A stretch of 64,000 nucleotides of DNA from Prevotella sp. (GTDB lineage Bacteria > Bacteroidota > Bacteroidia > Bacteroidales > Dysgonomonadaceae): positions 62,001 through 126,000 of the forward strand of contig JAISUS010000022.1 in the NCBI GenBank assembly GCA_031271965.1, given 5' to 3'. The stretch's first letter is position 1; the number at the start of each line of letters is the position of its first letter. This document shows positions 50,606-59,502 of the stretch, piece after piece. Below the pieces are notes generated by a model. The model was not told the DNA's origin. It was given only the letters and a program-made list of their open reading frames with translations, and searched no databases. A program made the position numbers and the translations under genes.

Positions 50606-52477
50606 TCACATCAGCTCACTCAACTCCATCCAACGCATTGTCTTCTCGTCTATTTCTTCGATAAGATCACTTATGCGATTCGATTTTGCCAAGAGTTCGT
50701 CAGCAGAAAGAGTTCCACTCGACAGTTCAGTTTCAATCTGAGATTTTTCTTCTTCAAGCTTCGGTATCAGAGCATCTAACTCCTCAAATTCACGTTTTTC
50801 TTTAAAAGTAAGTTTTTTCTTTTCTTCCTTTACAGGAATCTGAACCTTTCCCTCTTTCGGTTTGACTGTTGGTTGCTTTTCTTTTTCTAAAGTATCCTGA
50901 ATCTCTTTCCATTCTCGATAATCGGTATAGTTACCCGGAAAATCTTTTATTTTGGCATTCCCCTGAAAAGCGAGCAAATGATCTACAACCTTATCCATAA
51001 AGTAGCGGTCGTGCGACACAACGATGACACAACCTTTAAATTGCTGCAAATACTCTTCCAATATATTGAGTGTGACAATATCCAAATCATTGGTAGGCTC
51101 ATCCAGAACAAGAAAATTAGGGTTGGTGATAAGAACGGTACATAAATAAAGCCTGCGTTTTTCACCTCCCGACAGTTTATAAACAAAGTTATGCTGCTTT
51201 TCGGGCGGAAACAGAAAATGTTGAAGAAACTGCGATGCAGTCAGGCGATTACCGTTACCCAAATCAATTACCTCAGCTATACTCTGAATAACATCGATAA
51301 CTTTCATTTGCTCGTCGAACTTCAAGCCATCCTGGCTGTAGTAACCGAACTTCACGGTTTCGCCAATATCAAAGCGTCCTTTGTCGGGAGCGACTTCACC
51401 CATCAACATTTTTATAAAAGTTGATTTTCCTGTGCCATTATTACCTACAATACCAAGCTTTTCGTACCGTGCAAAAACATAATTAAAATCTTCGAGTATC
51501 CTGACATCGCCAAATGCTTTATAGATATGTTGAGCCTCGAATATTTTGTTGCCTATATACGAGCCTTTCATCTGCAACTGCACATCTCCCGCATCCCTGA
51601 CTTGCTTGGCTTTCTTCTCCAAATCGTAAAACGCATCTATCCTCGACTTGGCCTTCGTCCCCCGTGCCTGAGGTTGACGGCGCATCCACTCCAATTCTTT
51701 ACGCAACAGATTATTAGCCCTGTCTATTTCTGCATTTTGTGCACTTACACGTTCATCTCTCTTTTCGAGATAATAAGAATAATTGCCCTTATATTCGAAT
51801 ATTTGCTGCTGATCTATTTCGATAATCTGATTGCATACGCGATCGAGAAAATAACGGTCGTGCGTTACCATCAACAGACTCAACCGGGATCGCTGCAAAT
51901 AACCTTCGAGCCATTCTACCATGTCTAAATCAAGATGGTTGGTTGGCTCATCCAGGATAATCAAATCCGGCTCGGTAATTAAGACATTGGCAAGTGCGAC
52001 ACGTTTGAGTTGCCCTCCCGACAATTGAGCTATCTTCTGATCGAAATTGGTAATCTTAAGCTGAGCCAATATTTGCTTTGCCCGATGCTCATAATCCCAA
52101 GCCTGCAACATATCCATTTTCTGGAGTATGGCATCAAGGTAAGATTGGTCTTTAGAGTTAATCACCCTTTCGTATTCTGCTATCAGATCAGTCACTTCAT
52201 TTCCTGACTGGAAGCAGGCTTCCAACACAGTCAGGCCTTCGGGATAAACAGGATCTTGCTCAAGGTAAGCGATACGCAAATCTCTGCGGAACACAACAGA
52301 ACCATTATCGTACGACTCTTTACCTGTAATAATGTTCAGCAGTGTTGTTTTTCCCGATCCGTTTTTTGCTATTAAACCAATGCGTTCTCCTTCTGCCACA
52401 CCAAAAGATATATCGCGAAACAACACTAAATCACCGAAACTTTTTGTTAATCCGTCTATCTGTAATACCGAAGCCAT
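50606..52477 (-). CDS. ABC-F family ATPase (Uup-like)
   Basis: This is a 623-residue cytoplasmic protein with two ABC domains and no membrane part, so not a transporter. First domain: Walker A KNGSGKTT (about 38-45), signature LSGGQLKRVALA, Walker B LIILDEPTNHLD. Second domain: GNNGTGKST, LSGGEKRRLYL, FLVLDEPTNDLD. The linker between them is charged. A C-terminal coiled coil (about 540-623, KKLTFKEKREFEELD) is typical of Uup, which acts on ribosomes or DNA junctions. I start at 52477 (MASVLQ): the longer frame from 52510 begins upstream of the -7 box at 52492-52499. It is not obviously a resistance type. Confidence 0.93.
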   Translation of the reverse strand: MASVLQIDGLTKSFGDLVLFRDISFGVAEGERIGLIAKNGSGKTTLLNIITGKESYDNGSVVFRRDLRIAYLEQDPVYPEGLTVLEACFQSGNEVTDLIAEYERVINSKDQSYLDAILQKMDMLQAWDYEHRAKQILAQLKITNFDQKIAQLSGGQLKRVALANVLITEPDLIILDEPTNHLDLDMVEWLEGYLQRSRLSLLMVTHDRYFLDRVCNQIIEIDQQQIFEYKGNYSYYLEKRDERVSAQNAEIDRANNLLRKELEWMRRQPQARGTKAKSRIDAFYDLEKKAKQVRDAGDVQLQMKGSYIGNKIFEAQHIYKAFGDVRILEDFNYVFARYEKLGIVGNNGTGKSTFIKMLMGEVAPDKGRFDIGETVKFGYYSQDGLKFDEQMKVIDVIQSIAEVIDLGNGNRLTASQFLQHFLFPPEKQHNFVYKLSGGEKRRLYLCTVLITNPNFLVLDEPTNDLDIVTLNILEEYLQQFKGCVIVVSHDRYFMDKVVDHLLAFQGNAKIKDFPGNYTDYREWKEIQDTLEKEKQPTVKPKEGKVQIPVKEEKKKLTFKEKREFEELDALIPKLEEEKSQIETELSSGTLSADELLAKSNRISDLIEEIDEKTMRWMELSELM

Positions 52478-52491
52478 AAAAAATATTTTTG

Positions 52492-52499
52492 CAAAGGTA
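52492..52499 (-). promoter_or_regulatory. -7 promoter box of the ABC-F gene
   Basis: On the minus strand this reads TACCTTTG, an exact TAnnTTTG match, 15 nt before the chosen ATG at 52477. It fixes the start choice. Confidence 0.55.
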
Positions 52500-52519
52500 A
52501 CATTTACCACTTTAAAAGC

Positions 52520-52527
52520 TATCTTTG
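52520..52527 (+). promoter_or_regulatory. -7 promoter box directed toward parA
   Basis: TATCTTTG on the plus strand matches TAnnTTTG. The transcript would have a leader of about 170 nt before parA at 52707. It is divergent from the box at 52492 and only 20 bp away. Confidence 0.4.
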
Positions 52528-52706
52528 CGACGCAACAATTCGAAAAAGGATGCTTTAAACAAATACCTATTTAATAAGTATGAGACCTCCACTTTATTAA
52601 CAATCCATTGAACTTTTCAACATGATATGTATTGTTACACATATTTAACATCCATTTCCTGCATTTTATTATTTAATTTGTCATCTAAAAAAAGTAATTA
52701 GCTTTT

Positions 52707-53471
52707 ATGGGTAAAATAATCGCATTAGCCAATCAAAAAGGGGGTGTAGGAAAAACTACAACCACAATCAATTTGGCCGCATCGCTGGCGGCTATGGAAA
52801 AAACCGTACTGGTTGTAGACGCTGACCCTCAAGCGAATGCTTCGTCAGGATTGGGCATTGACATCAAGAAGGTTAACAAAACCATCTATGAATGCCTTAT
52901 TGGTTCCACTTCCGCTAAGGAAGCTATCATAAAATCAGAGATTGAACGCCTCGACGTACTGCCATCGCATATCAATTTGGTTGGCGCCGAATTAGAAATG
53001 CTCAATGTAGAAAACAGGGAAAAACAACTGGCTGCAGTTCTCACTCCCTTAAAGGCCGATTATGATTTCATATTGATCGACTGCTCCCCTTCGCTCGGCC
53101 TGATTACAGTTAATGCCCTGACTGCCGCAGATTCTATTATCATTCCTGTTCAATGTGAATATTTTGCATTGGAAGGCATCAGCAAGCTACTGAATACGAT
53201 AAAGATAATAAAAACAAAACTGAATCCTTCACTTGAAATAGAAGGTTTCCTACTGACCATGTATGATGCCCGTCTGAGACTGGCAAATCAAATATATGAA
53301 GAGGTTAAAAACCATTTTCAGGAACTTGTATTCACTACTGTGATACAGCGGAATATCAAACTAAGCGAATCGCAAAGTTTTGCACAACCTGTACTTGTAT
53401 ATGACGCCTCATCGAAAGGTGCTGTCAATCATATGCAACTGGCACAGGAACTTATTGAGAAAAATTCTTAA
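52707..53471 (+). CDS. parA: chromosome-partitioning ATPase ParA (Soj)
   Basis: This 254-residue Walker-type ATPase drives chromosome origin segregation with ParB. The deviant Walker A is KGGVGKTTT (residues 11-19), with its signature Lys. VDADPQANASSGLG and DFILIDCSPSLGLITVNAL follow. There is no N-terminal HTH extension, so it is of the chromosomal type rather than of plasmid type Ia. parB follows after 34 nt. This gene pair commonly lies near the replication origin, so the window may be origin-proximal; I noticed no parS site. Confidence 0.96.
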   Translation: MGKIIALANQKGGVGKTTTTINLAASLAAMEKTVLVVDADPQANASSGLGIDIKKVNKTIYECLIGSTSAKEAIIKSEIERLDVLPSHINLVGAELEMLNVENREKQLAAVLTPLKADYDFILIDCSPSLGLITVNALTAADSIIIPVQCEYFALEGISKLLNTIKIIKTKLNPSLEIEGFLLTMYDARLRLANQIYEEVKNHFQELVFTTVIQRNIKLSESQSFAQPVLVYDASSKGAVNHMQLAQELIEKNS

Positions 53472-53505
53472 CTTTGCAATTCTGTAAATACTTATAATTA
53501 TTGTT

Positions 53506-54414
53506 ATGACTAAAAAAATGGTTCTAGGCAGAGGGCTTGATGCACTCATCACCATTGATGAAGTAAAAACAGAAGGTTCTTCTTCAATCAACGAAATAGA
53601 ATTATCTAAAATACAGGCCAATCCCGATCAGCCGCGCCGGGCATTTGACGAAGAAGCCTTGCAAGAACTAGCAACATCTATCCGTCAGATAGGCGTTATA
53701 CAGCCTATAACACTAAGAAAAATAAATGACGACTCGTATCAAATCATAGCGGGAGAACGTCGTTACAGAGCATCATTATTGGCTGATCTGAAAACCATTC
53801 CGGCTTATATAAAAACTGCCGAGGACGAAAATGTAATGGAAATGGCCCTTGTGGAAAATATCCAGAGAGAAGATCTGAATTCCATCGAAATTGCTTTAGC
53901 TTACCAAAACCTGATAGAGTCTTACAACCTTACACAGGAAAGGTTAAGCGAAAGAGTCGGCAAAAAAAGAACTACTATAGCCAATTATCTGCGTTTACTT
54001 AAACTTCCGGCAGAAATACAAATGGGGCTGAGAGATAAAAAGATAGACATGGCTCATGCCCGTACCATTGTGACACTGGAGGACGCTCCTACCCAATTGG
54101 AAGTTTATGAACTTATATTGGAAGAAGGATTGTCTGTACGCAAAGTTGAAGAGTATGTAAGGGCAATTAGTAAGGGCGAAAAACTGGAAGAATTGCTTAA
54201 AGAAGAAAAAGCAGTAGAAACAATAAAAAAATCAGGAGCGAAGAAAGCGACTCCCGAAGAATTTGAATTATTAAAAGATCATCTTTCCAAGTTTTTTTCA
54301 ACCAAAGTGCAGTTAACCTGTAACGATAACGGAAAAGGAAAGATCAGTATTCCATTCAAATCGGAAGAAGAGTTGGAAAGAATCATTGAGATATTTGATC
54401 AATTAAAAAAATAA
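53506..54414 (+). CDS. parB: chromosome-partitioning protein ParB
   Basis: This 302-residue CTP-binding clamp loads at parS sites. The N-terminal CTPase domain has NPDQPRRAF, IGVIQPITLRK and AGERRYRASLLADLKTIP. ENIQREDLNSIEIA is the conserved contact box. The central helix-turn-helix is TQERLSERVGKKRTTIANYLRLLK. The C-terminal dimer domain is FELLKDHLSKFF to ERIIEIFDQLKK. Start at 53506 is taken; 53518 (MVLGRG) is also possible. It is 34 nt after parA and 26 nt before the DUF5683 gene, so all may be one operon. Confidence 0.96.
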   Translation: MTKKMVLGRGLDALITIDEVKTEGSSSINEIELSKIQANPDQPRRAFDEEALQELATSIRQIGVIQPITLRKINDDSYQIIAGERRYRASLLADLKTIPAYIKTAEDENVMEMALVENIQREDLNSIEIALAYQNLIESYNLTQERLSERVGKKRTTIANYLRLLKLPAEIQMGLRDKKIDMAHARTIVTLEDAPTQLEVYELILEEGLSVRKVEEYVRAISKGEKLEELLKEEKAVETIKKSGAKKATPEEFELLKDHLSKFFSTKVQLTCNDNGKGKISIPFKSEEELERIIEIFDQLKK

Positions 54415-54440
54415 AACAAGATATTCTACGTAATATCATT

Positions 54441-55139
54441 ATGAGGATAAGACTGACAATTTGTACACTTTGCTTTCTGGGAAGTCTCTCTTTGAACATA
54501 AATGCTCAGGAGCCTCTTGTGCAAGATTCAGCCATTATCAGTAAACAATCGGTAAAACCGATAAAGAAAGACACTGTATCCCGCAAGAAGGCAGCAGTTT
54601 TATTAGACACTATAGTTTTTAATAAACCCGAATTCAAACCTGATTCCAGAAAGGCACTCATATATTCCGCTATTTTGCCCGGATTAGGTCAATTTTATAA
54701 CAGAAAGTATTGGAAATTACCAATTGTATTGGGCGGTGCTTTTGGTTTGACATATGCAATAACATGGAATGGAGCGCGTTACAATGAATACAGAGATGCT
54801 TACAGGGATTTGGTACTGAATCCGACAACAACTTCCAGTTGGCACGATTTCATTTCGCCTAATGAAAGTAGAGAAGATTACTTAAACAATGCATCGAAGA
54901 GAGAGTCGTTAACCGCGTCGTTAAAAAGAAGGAAAGACTTTTACAGAAGAAATCGTGATTTGGCCATAATAGCGGCTGTGGGAGTATACGCATTATGCAT
55001 GATAGATGCCTATGTCGACGCCCAGCTATATGACTTTGATATATCTCCGGATCTTTCTATGCGGGTAGAGCCTGTTGTATGGATGCCCACTCAATACTCG
55101 AAAGCCTGTATCGGGCTTCAATGTAAAATAAATTTTTAA
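54441..55139 (+). CDS. DUF5683 envelope protein
   Basis: This is a 232-residue protein with a signal peptide (ending near NINAQE). Its core is DSRKALIYSAILPGLGQFYNR, then KYWKLPIVLGGAFGLTYAI. A second hydrophobic helix lies near residue 175-190 (LAIIAAVGVYALCMIDAYVD). This GxGQFYNRKYWK pattern and length are those of DUF5683, which in Bacteroidetes is commonly placed between parB and a lytic transglycosylase. The function is unknown. The order is conserved here, which hints at a role in envelope growth or division. Confidence 0.85.
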   Translation: MRIRLTICTLCFLGSLSLNINAQEPLVQDSAIISKQSVKPIKKDTVSRKKAAVLLDTIVFNKPEFKPDSRKALIYSAILPGLGQFYNRKYWKLPIVLGGAFGLTYAITWNGARYNEYRDAYRDLVLNPTTTSSWHDFISPNESREDYLNNASKRESLTASLKRRKDFYRRNRDLAIIAAVGVYALCMIDAYVDAQLYDFDISPDLSMRVEPVVWMPTQYSKACIGLQCKINF

Positions 55140-55177
55140 ATACATGGATTTTTTATCCTTTTAGAAAAATCCTGTAT
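55140..55177 (+). other. hairpin between the DUF5683 and lytic transglycosylase genes
   Basis: ATACATGGATTTTT pairs with AAAAATCCTGTAT with one bulge and an 11-nt loop, starting at the base after the DUF5683 stop. No T-run follows. It is possibly a processing site. Confidence 0.45.
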
Positions 55178-55193
55178 CCCAAAAAGAAAGCTT

Positions 55194-57098
55194 ATGTTGA
55201 AAAAACTAATTATTTCAGGAATTTTTGTTGGCTGTACCCTTATGGCAACAGGTCAAACAAACAAACCAGAGGAAGATGATACTCCTCCCGAATTTGAACA
55301 TGCTTACGAGCAGCTTCTCTCTAAAAAAGGAATAAGTTCCGTTCAGGGCAATTATTCTAACGGCGCTATTATATTTGATGATTCTACATATATAAAACGA
55401 TTATATTCGCTTCCGACCAAAATGGAACTGGTTTTTAATCCAGTGGTAAAACAGCAAATAGAATATTATGCCGGACGAAGGAAATCGCAAGTCAGTTATA
55501 TGTTGGGCGAAGGAAAATACTATTTCCCAATTTTCGAAGAAGCTCTTGATCGGGAAGGCTTACCTCTCGAACTCAAATATCTGCCAGTAATAGAATCTGC
55601 ACTCAATCCTATTGCGCGTTCAAGAGTAGGGGCATCGGGTCTATGGCAATTCATGGCCGCTACAGGTAAAATGTACGATTTAGAAATAAACAGCTTGGTT
55701 GATGAACGATTCGACCCGCACAAATCGACTGATGCTGCCGTAAAATATTTGAAATCACTATATTCAAAATACAATGACTGGAATTTAGTTATTGCAGCAT
55801 ATAACTGTGGTCCCGGAAATGTAGATAAAGCTATACGTAGAAGTGGCGGATTAACTGATTATTGGAGCATTTACCCATATCTCCCCAGAGAAACCAGAGG
55901 CTATGTTCCTATCTTCATTGCTGCTACTTACATAATGAACTATTATCAAGAGCATGGAATAGACCCATCTATAGGTACTAAACCAGCATCGATGGATTCG
56001 GTAGTAATCAATAAGAATCTTCATTTTCAGCAAATATCCGATGTATTGAACATTCCGATCGATGATATCCGCCGTTACAACCCACAATTCAAAAATGATG
56101 TGATCCCCGGTGAATACAAAGGCTATTCGCTAAATTTACCAATGGACAAACTAACAGCATTCATAGATAAAGAAGAATCTATCTTCGCATATAAGCCGGA
56201 TCAATTCTTAAATCACAGAAAGGTCGCCGGACTGGATGTGGTAAGCGGAGGCAGTTCTTCCGATACAAAAACGATTACTTACCGCGTAAAAAAAGGAGAT
56301 ACCCTGTCCAAAGTCGCTAGCCGATATGGGGTATCATCTGCACAAATAAAAAACTGGAATGCCCTATCTTCCAATAAGCTAAACGTAGGCAGACGCCTGA
56401 AGATATACAGAACGATAGCTCCGGTAGCTGAATCAGCAACACTCAATGCCGAACTGGCTTCTAATGCTTCAAATATAGAAGGCAAATATACAGGAACTCC
56501 TATAGAGGGAGGTACCATCCCTGTAGAAAAACAAGCCAAAACAACTACTACATATTATAAGGTTCGCAAGGGTGATACTTGGAACAAAATAGCTCAAAGA
56601 AACAATGTTACTGTTTCTGACATTAAAAAATGGAATAACATTAGAAATAACAGTTTAATAGCAGGTAAGACACTGAAAATACAAAAGATAGAATACGTAG
56701 AAATTCCTGTTATTGAAGAACCTAAACTTACAGAACCTGAATTGGCTCATGTTGAGATAGATTCAACTTTTACTATTGATATTTTCGATGATTATCTGAA
56801 AAAAGTAGATATGGATAAAGCGTCTCTTCCCCGTATCAATATTTCGCCTACAGATGAAATTCCTAACCGGAAAAAAGCCGATGACACAAAGTTGATTTAC
56901 CACAAAGTAAAAATAGGCGAAACTATTACGCAGATTGCCGCACGTTACAACGTATCACAAAAAGACATCATCTCTTGGAATAAACTTTCGTCAAGCATGG
57001 CAAAAGTCGGCCAACGCCTTTTAATCCTTCTTCCTGAGAAAGAAGCGGTAAACACTACAAATAATTCCTCAAACGATACGTTTTCCGCAGATAAGTAA
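55194..57098 (+). CDS. MltD-like membrane-bound lytic transglycosylase with three LysM domains
   Basis: This 634-residue envelope enzyme cleaves the glycan strand of peptidoglycan with formation of anhydro-muramic ends. After a signal (residues 1-21, no clear lipobox) comes the SLT goose-type lysozyme domain (about 105-260). Its catalytic Glu134 is in LPVIESALNP, followed by GASGLWQFMAATG and VIAAYNCGPGNVDKAI. Three LysM modules bind peptidoglycan: about 360-403 (YRVKKGDTLSKVASRYGV), 449-495 (YKVRKGDTWNKIAQRNNV) and 567-611 (HKVKIGETITQIAARYNV). It follows parA-parB-DUF5683, an order linking segregation and wall growth. A hairpin ends it. Confidence 0.95.
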   Translation: MLKKLIISGIFVGCTLMATGQTNKPEEDDTPPEFEHAYEQLLSKKGISSVQGNYSNGAIIFDDSTYIKRLYSLPTKMELVFNPVVKQQIEYYAGRRKSQVSYMLGEGKYYFPIFEEALDREGLPLELKYLPVIESALNPIARSRVGASGLWQFMAATGKMYDLEINSLVDERFDPHKSTDAAVKYLKSLYSKYNDWNLVIAAYNCGPGNVDKAIRRSGGLTDYWSIYPYLPRETRGYVPIFIAATYIMNYYQEHGIDPSIGTKPASMDSVVINKNLHFQQISDVLNIPIDDIRRYNPQFKNDVIPGEYKGYSLNLPMDKLTAFIDKEESIFAYKPDQFLNHRKVAGLDVVSGGSSSDTKTITYRVKKGDTLSKVASRYGVSSAQIKNWNALSSNKLNVGRRLKIYRTIAPVAESATLNAELASNASNIEGKYTGTPIEGGTIPVEKQAKTTTTYYKVRKGDTWNKIAQRNNVTVSDIKKWNNIRNNSLIAGKTLKIQKIEYVEIPVIEEPKLTEPELAHVEIDSTFTIDIFDDYLKKVDMDKASLPRINISPTDEIPNRKKADDTKLIYHKVKIGETITQIAARYNVSQKDIISWNKLSSSMAKVGQRLLILLPEKEAVNTTNNSSNDTFSADK

Positions 57099-57131
57099 AA
57101 AAAACACAAAATATATTTTGTTAAAACAATT

Positions 57132-57162
57132 TTATAATCGGGTGCTATGCATCCGATTATAA
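57132..57162 (+). terminator. strong hairpin after the lytic transglycosylase gene
   Basis: TTATAATCGG and CCGATTATAA form a perfect 10-bp stem. It is extended by a G-T pair and TGC/GCA to a 14-bp stem with loop TAT. A T-rich but interrupted tail follows. It is a probable terminator just before the rel promoter, and could also be an operator. Confidence 0.6.
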
Positions 57163-57172
57163 TTCATTTTAC

Positions 57173-57180
57173 TATTTTTG
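57173..57180 (+). promoter_or_regulatory. -7 promoter box of the rel/spoT gene
   Basis: TATTTTTG matches TAnnTTTG, 18 nt before the ATG at 57198. Confidence 0.5.
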
Positions 57181-57197
57181 TATCTTACTGAATTTTT

Positions 57198-59444
57198 ATG
57201 GTGAAAGAAAATATACATACTCAGGACGATGCTTTGATTGAGTCGGAATTCAATGCTCTGATTGACGATTACCTGAAAACAAACCACAGACGGAAAATAG
57301 AAATTATTACCAAAGCATTTCTTTTGGCCAAAGAAGCGCATAAAGGAGCACGTAGACGGTCGGGAGAACCCTATATAATGCACCCCATCGCTGTAGCCCG
57401 CATAGTGTGTAAAGAAATAGGTTTGGGGTCGACATCCATATGTGCCGCATTGCTTCACGATGTTGTAGAAGACACTGAATATACAGTAGAAGATATAAAA
57501 GGATTGTTTGGTGAAAAAATAGCTAAAATAGTAGATGGGCTGACCAAAATATCCAGTGGAATGTTTAGTGGACAAGACGTTTCTGCACAAGCAGAAAACT
57601 TCCGCAAGTTACTGCTCACTATGTCGGACGACATCCGTGTTATTCTGGTTAAAATCGCCGATCGCCTTCACAATATGCGCACTCTGGGATCTATGGCTCC
57701 GGCCAAACAATATAAGATTGCCGGAGAAACAATGTATATATACGCTCCTTTGGCTCACAGACTTGGGCTCTTTGCCATAAAAACAGAACTGGAAGAGCTC
57801 AGCTTTAAATGGGAGAATCCACAAGTATATCAAGAAATTGAGAGCAAGCTCCGGGATACGCACCGCATGCGGGCTGATATTTATGAGCATTTTGCAAAAC
57901 CTGTCATCGAAAAACTGAACGAACTCGGTTTTAAATACGAAATCAGAGCACGGGAAAAATCAGTTTATTCAATATGGAATAAGATGCAAAGCAAAGGAAT
58001 TCCCTTTGAAGAAGTCTATGATATCTTTGCTGTACGTATTCTTTTTGAGAATGAACCCAATGTGGATGAAAAGAAACGATGCTGGGACATATATTCGGTA
58101 ATAACAGATATATATAAACTCCGCCCCGACCGTATCAGAGACTGGGTTAGCCGCCCTAAAGCAAATGGTTACCAAGCACTACACCTTACAGTAATGGGAC
58201 CGGACGGGCAATGGATAGAGATACAGATACGAAGCCGAAGGATGGACGACATTGCCGAAAAAGGGTTCGCGGCACACTGGAAATACAAAGAGGGAAAGAT
58301 AGAGGAAGATACCGAACTTGACAAATGGCTGAAAACGATTAAAGAGATATTGGAAAGCCCAAGTCCCAATGCATTAGACTTCCTTGACACAATAAAATTG
58401 AATCTATACTCACAGGAAATTTTCGTTTTTACACCTAAAGGTGAAATACGTACCCTGGCACAAGGAGCGACAGCACTCGACTTTGCATACGACCTGCATT
58501 CTGATATCGGAGATCATTGTATCGGAGCAAAAGTAAATCACAGATTAGTGCCTCTTAGCGAAAAGCTAAATAGCGGAGATCAAGTAGAAATACTCACATC
58601 AAAATCGCAACAACCAAAACCAGAGTGGATAAATCTGATAACTACCGCAAAAGCGCGTACAAAAATAGAATATGCCTTAAGGAAACTTCGCCGGGAAACG
58701 ATCAAACAGGGGGAAGAACTCCTAAACAAAGCGATAGAAGGTACATCTATAGAAATAACAGCTGATGCAATGGACAAAATGCTGGATTATTATCAGCGAG
58801 CAAGCAAAGAAGACCTATTGTATGCCATCGGAAATAACGACATATCCCTACCTCAAAAGATAGAGAAACTACTCACTTTAAAAAAACAAAATCCTGACAA
58901 CGTACTGCTCAAATACATGAGGCAAGCGTTTCATGCTGTAAAAAAAACCGACAAAGAAAAAATAGAAAAAAACGAATACGAACAAGTAGATACAAAGAAA
59001 ACTTATGTACTGGAGGAAGACTCTTTTAATAAGAACTTCAAAACGCTGTCATGCTGCGACCCAATACCGGGAGATAAAGTTTTTGGCTTTCTGACAGAAA
59101 ATAACGAAGTAGAGGTGCATAGTATCCACTGCCCTATAGGACTGAAACTAAAAGCCAGTCATGGAGACAAAATAGTAAATCTGGAATGGGGTAGTTTTAT
59201 CCAATCTCCATTTATTACCACTATAAATGTTACAGGAATAGACCGTATAGGCATGCTAAATGATATAACAAAGATCATAACTGCAGGATCTTTAAATATC
59301 AAGAATATGAATATCGAATCGAACGATGGTGTATTCGAAGGACGGATTGTAGTCTATGTTCACGATGTAAATGACTTGCAAACCCTTTGCTCCCGTATAG
59401 CAAAAATAAATGGGGTAAAAACAGTAAACAGAAAACAAACCTGA
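57198..59444 (+). CDS. rel: bifunctional (p)ppGpp synthetase/hydrolase (RelA/SpoT homolog)
   Basis: This 748-residue protein makes and degrades the stringent-response alarmones. The HD hydrolase domain (about 35-190) has YIMHPIAVARI, ALLHDVVEDT with His87-Asp88, and KIADRLHNMRTLGSM, all intact, so hydrolysis is expected. The synthetase domain (about 240-360) has REKSVYSIWNKMQSKG, VYDIFAVRILF and YQALHLTVMGPDG, also intact. The TGS domain starts near FVFTPKGEIRTLAQGATALD. A zinc-finger-like region has SCCDPIPGD, HSIHCPIGLK. A C-terminal ACT domain (VTGIDRIGMLNDITKII) ends the chain. It has its own promoter and terminator. Confidence 0.96.
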   Translation: MVKENIHTQDDALIESEFNALIDDYLKTNHRRKIEIITKAFLLAKEAHKGARRRSGEPYIMHPIAVARIVCKEIGLGSTSICAALLHDVVEDTEYTVEDIKGLFGEKIAKIVDGLTKISSGMFSGQDVSAQAENFRKLLLTMSDDIRVILVKIADRLHNMRTLGSMAPAKQYKIAGETMYIYAPLAHRLGLFAIKTELEELSFKWENPQVYQEIESKLRDTHRMRADIYEHFAKPVIEKLNELGFKYEIRAREKSVYSIWNKMQSKGIPFEEVYDIFAVRILFENEPNVDEKKRCWDIYSVITDIYKLRPDRIRDWVSRPKANGYQALHLTVMGPDGQWIEIQIRSRRMDDIAEKGFAAHWKYKEGKIEEDTELDKWLKTIKEILESPSPNALDFLDTIKLNLYSQEIFVFTPKGEIRTLAQGATALDFAYDLHSDIGDHCIGAKVNHRLVPLSEKLNSGDQVEILTSKSQQPKPEWINLITTAKARTKIEYALRKLRRETIKQGEELLNKAIEGTSIEITADAMDKMLDYYQRASKEDLLYAIGNNDISLPQKIEKLLTLKKQNPDNVLLKYMRQAFHAVKKTDKEKIEKNEYEQVDTKKTYVLEEDSFNKNFKTLSCCDPIPGDKVFGFLTENNEVEVHSIHCPIGLKLKASHGDKIVNLEWGSFIQSPFITTINVTGIDRIGMLNDITKIITAGSLNIKNMNIESNDGVFEGRIVVYVHDVNDLQTLCSRIAKINGVKTVNRKQT

Positions 59445-59461
59445 TTAAATCTATCATAAAT

Positions 59462-59492
59462 AAAAAAGTCCTGTATGATACAGGACTTTTTT
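59462..59492. terminator. bidirectional terminator between rel and the outer-membrane barrel gene
   Basis: AAAAAAGTCCTGTA and TACAGGACTTTTTT form a perfect 14-bp stem with a 3-nt loop. It has A- and T-runs on both sides and lies between convergent genes. Confidence 0.92.
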
Positions 59493-59502
59493 ATTTCCTT
59501 CT

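Noticed and set aside
51527..51928. 133-codon plus-strand frame opposite the ABC-F gene
   Set aside because: It is antisense to conserved ABC-F sequence and shows no family features.
52478..52706. parS site or origin near parA-parB
   Set aside because: I looked for the 16-bp parS palindrome and DnaA-box clusters by eye and saw none; it may lie outside the window or have escaped a manual read.
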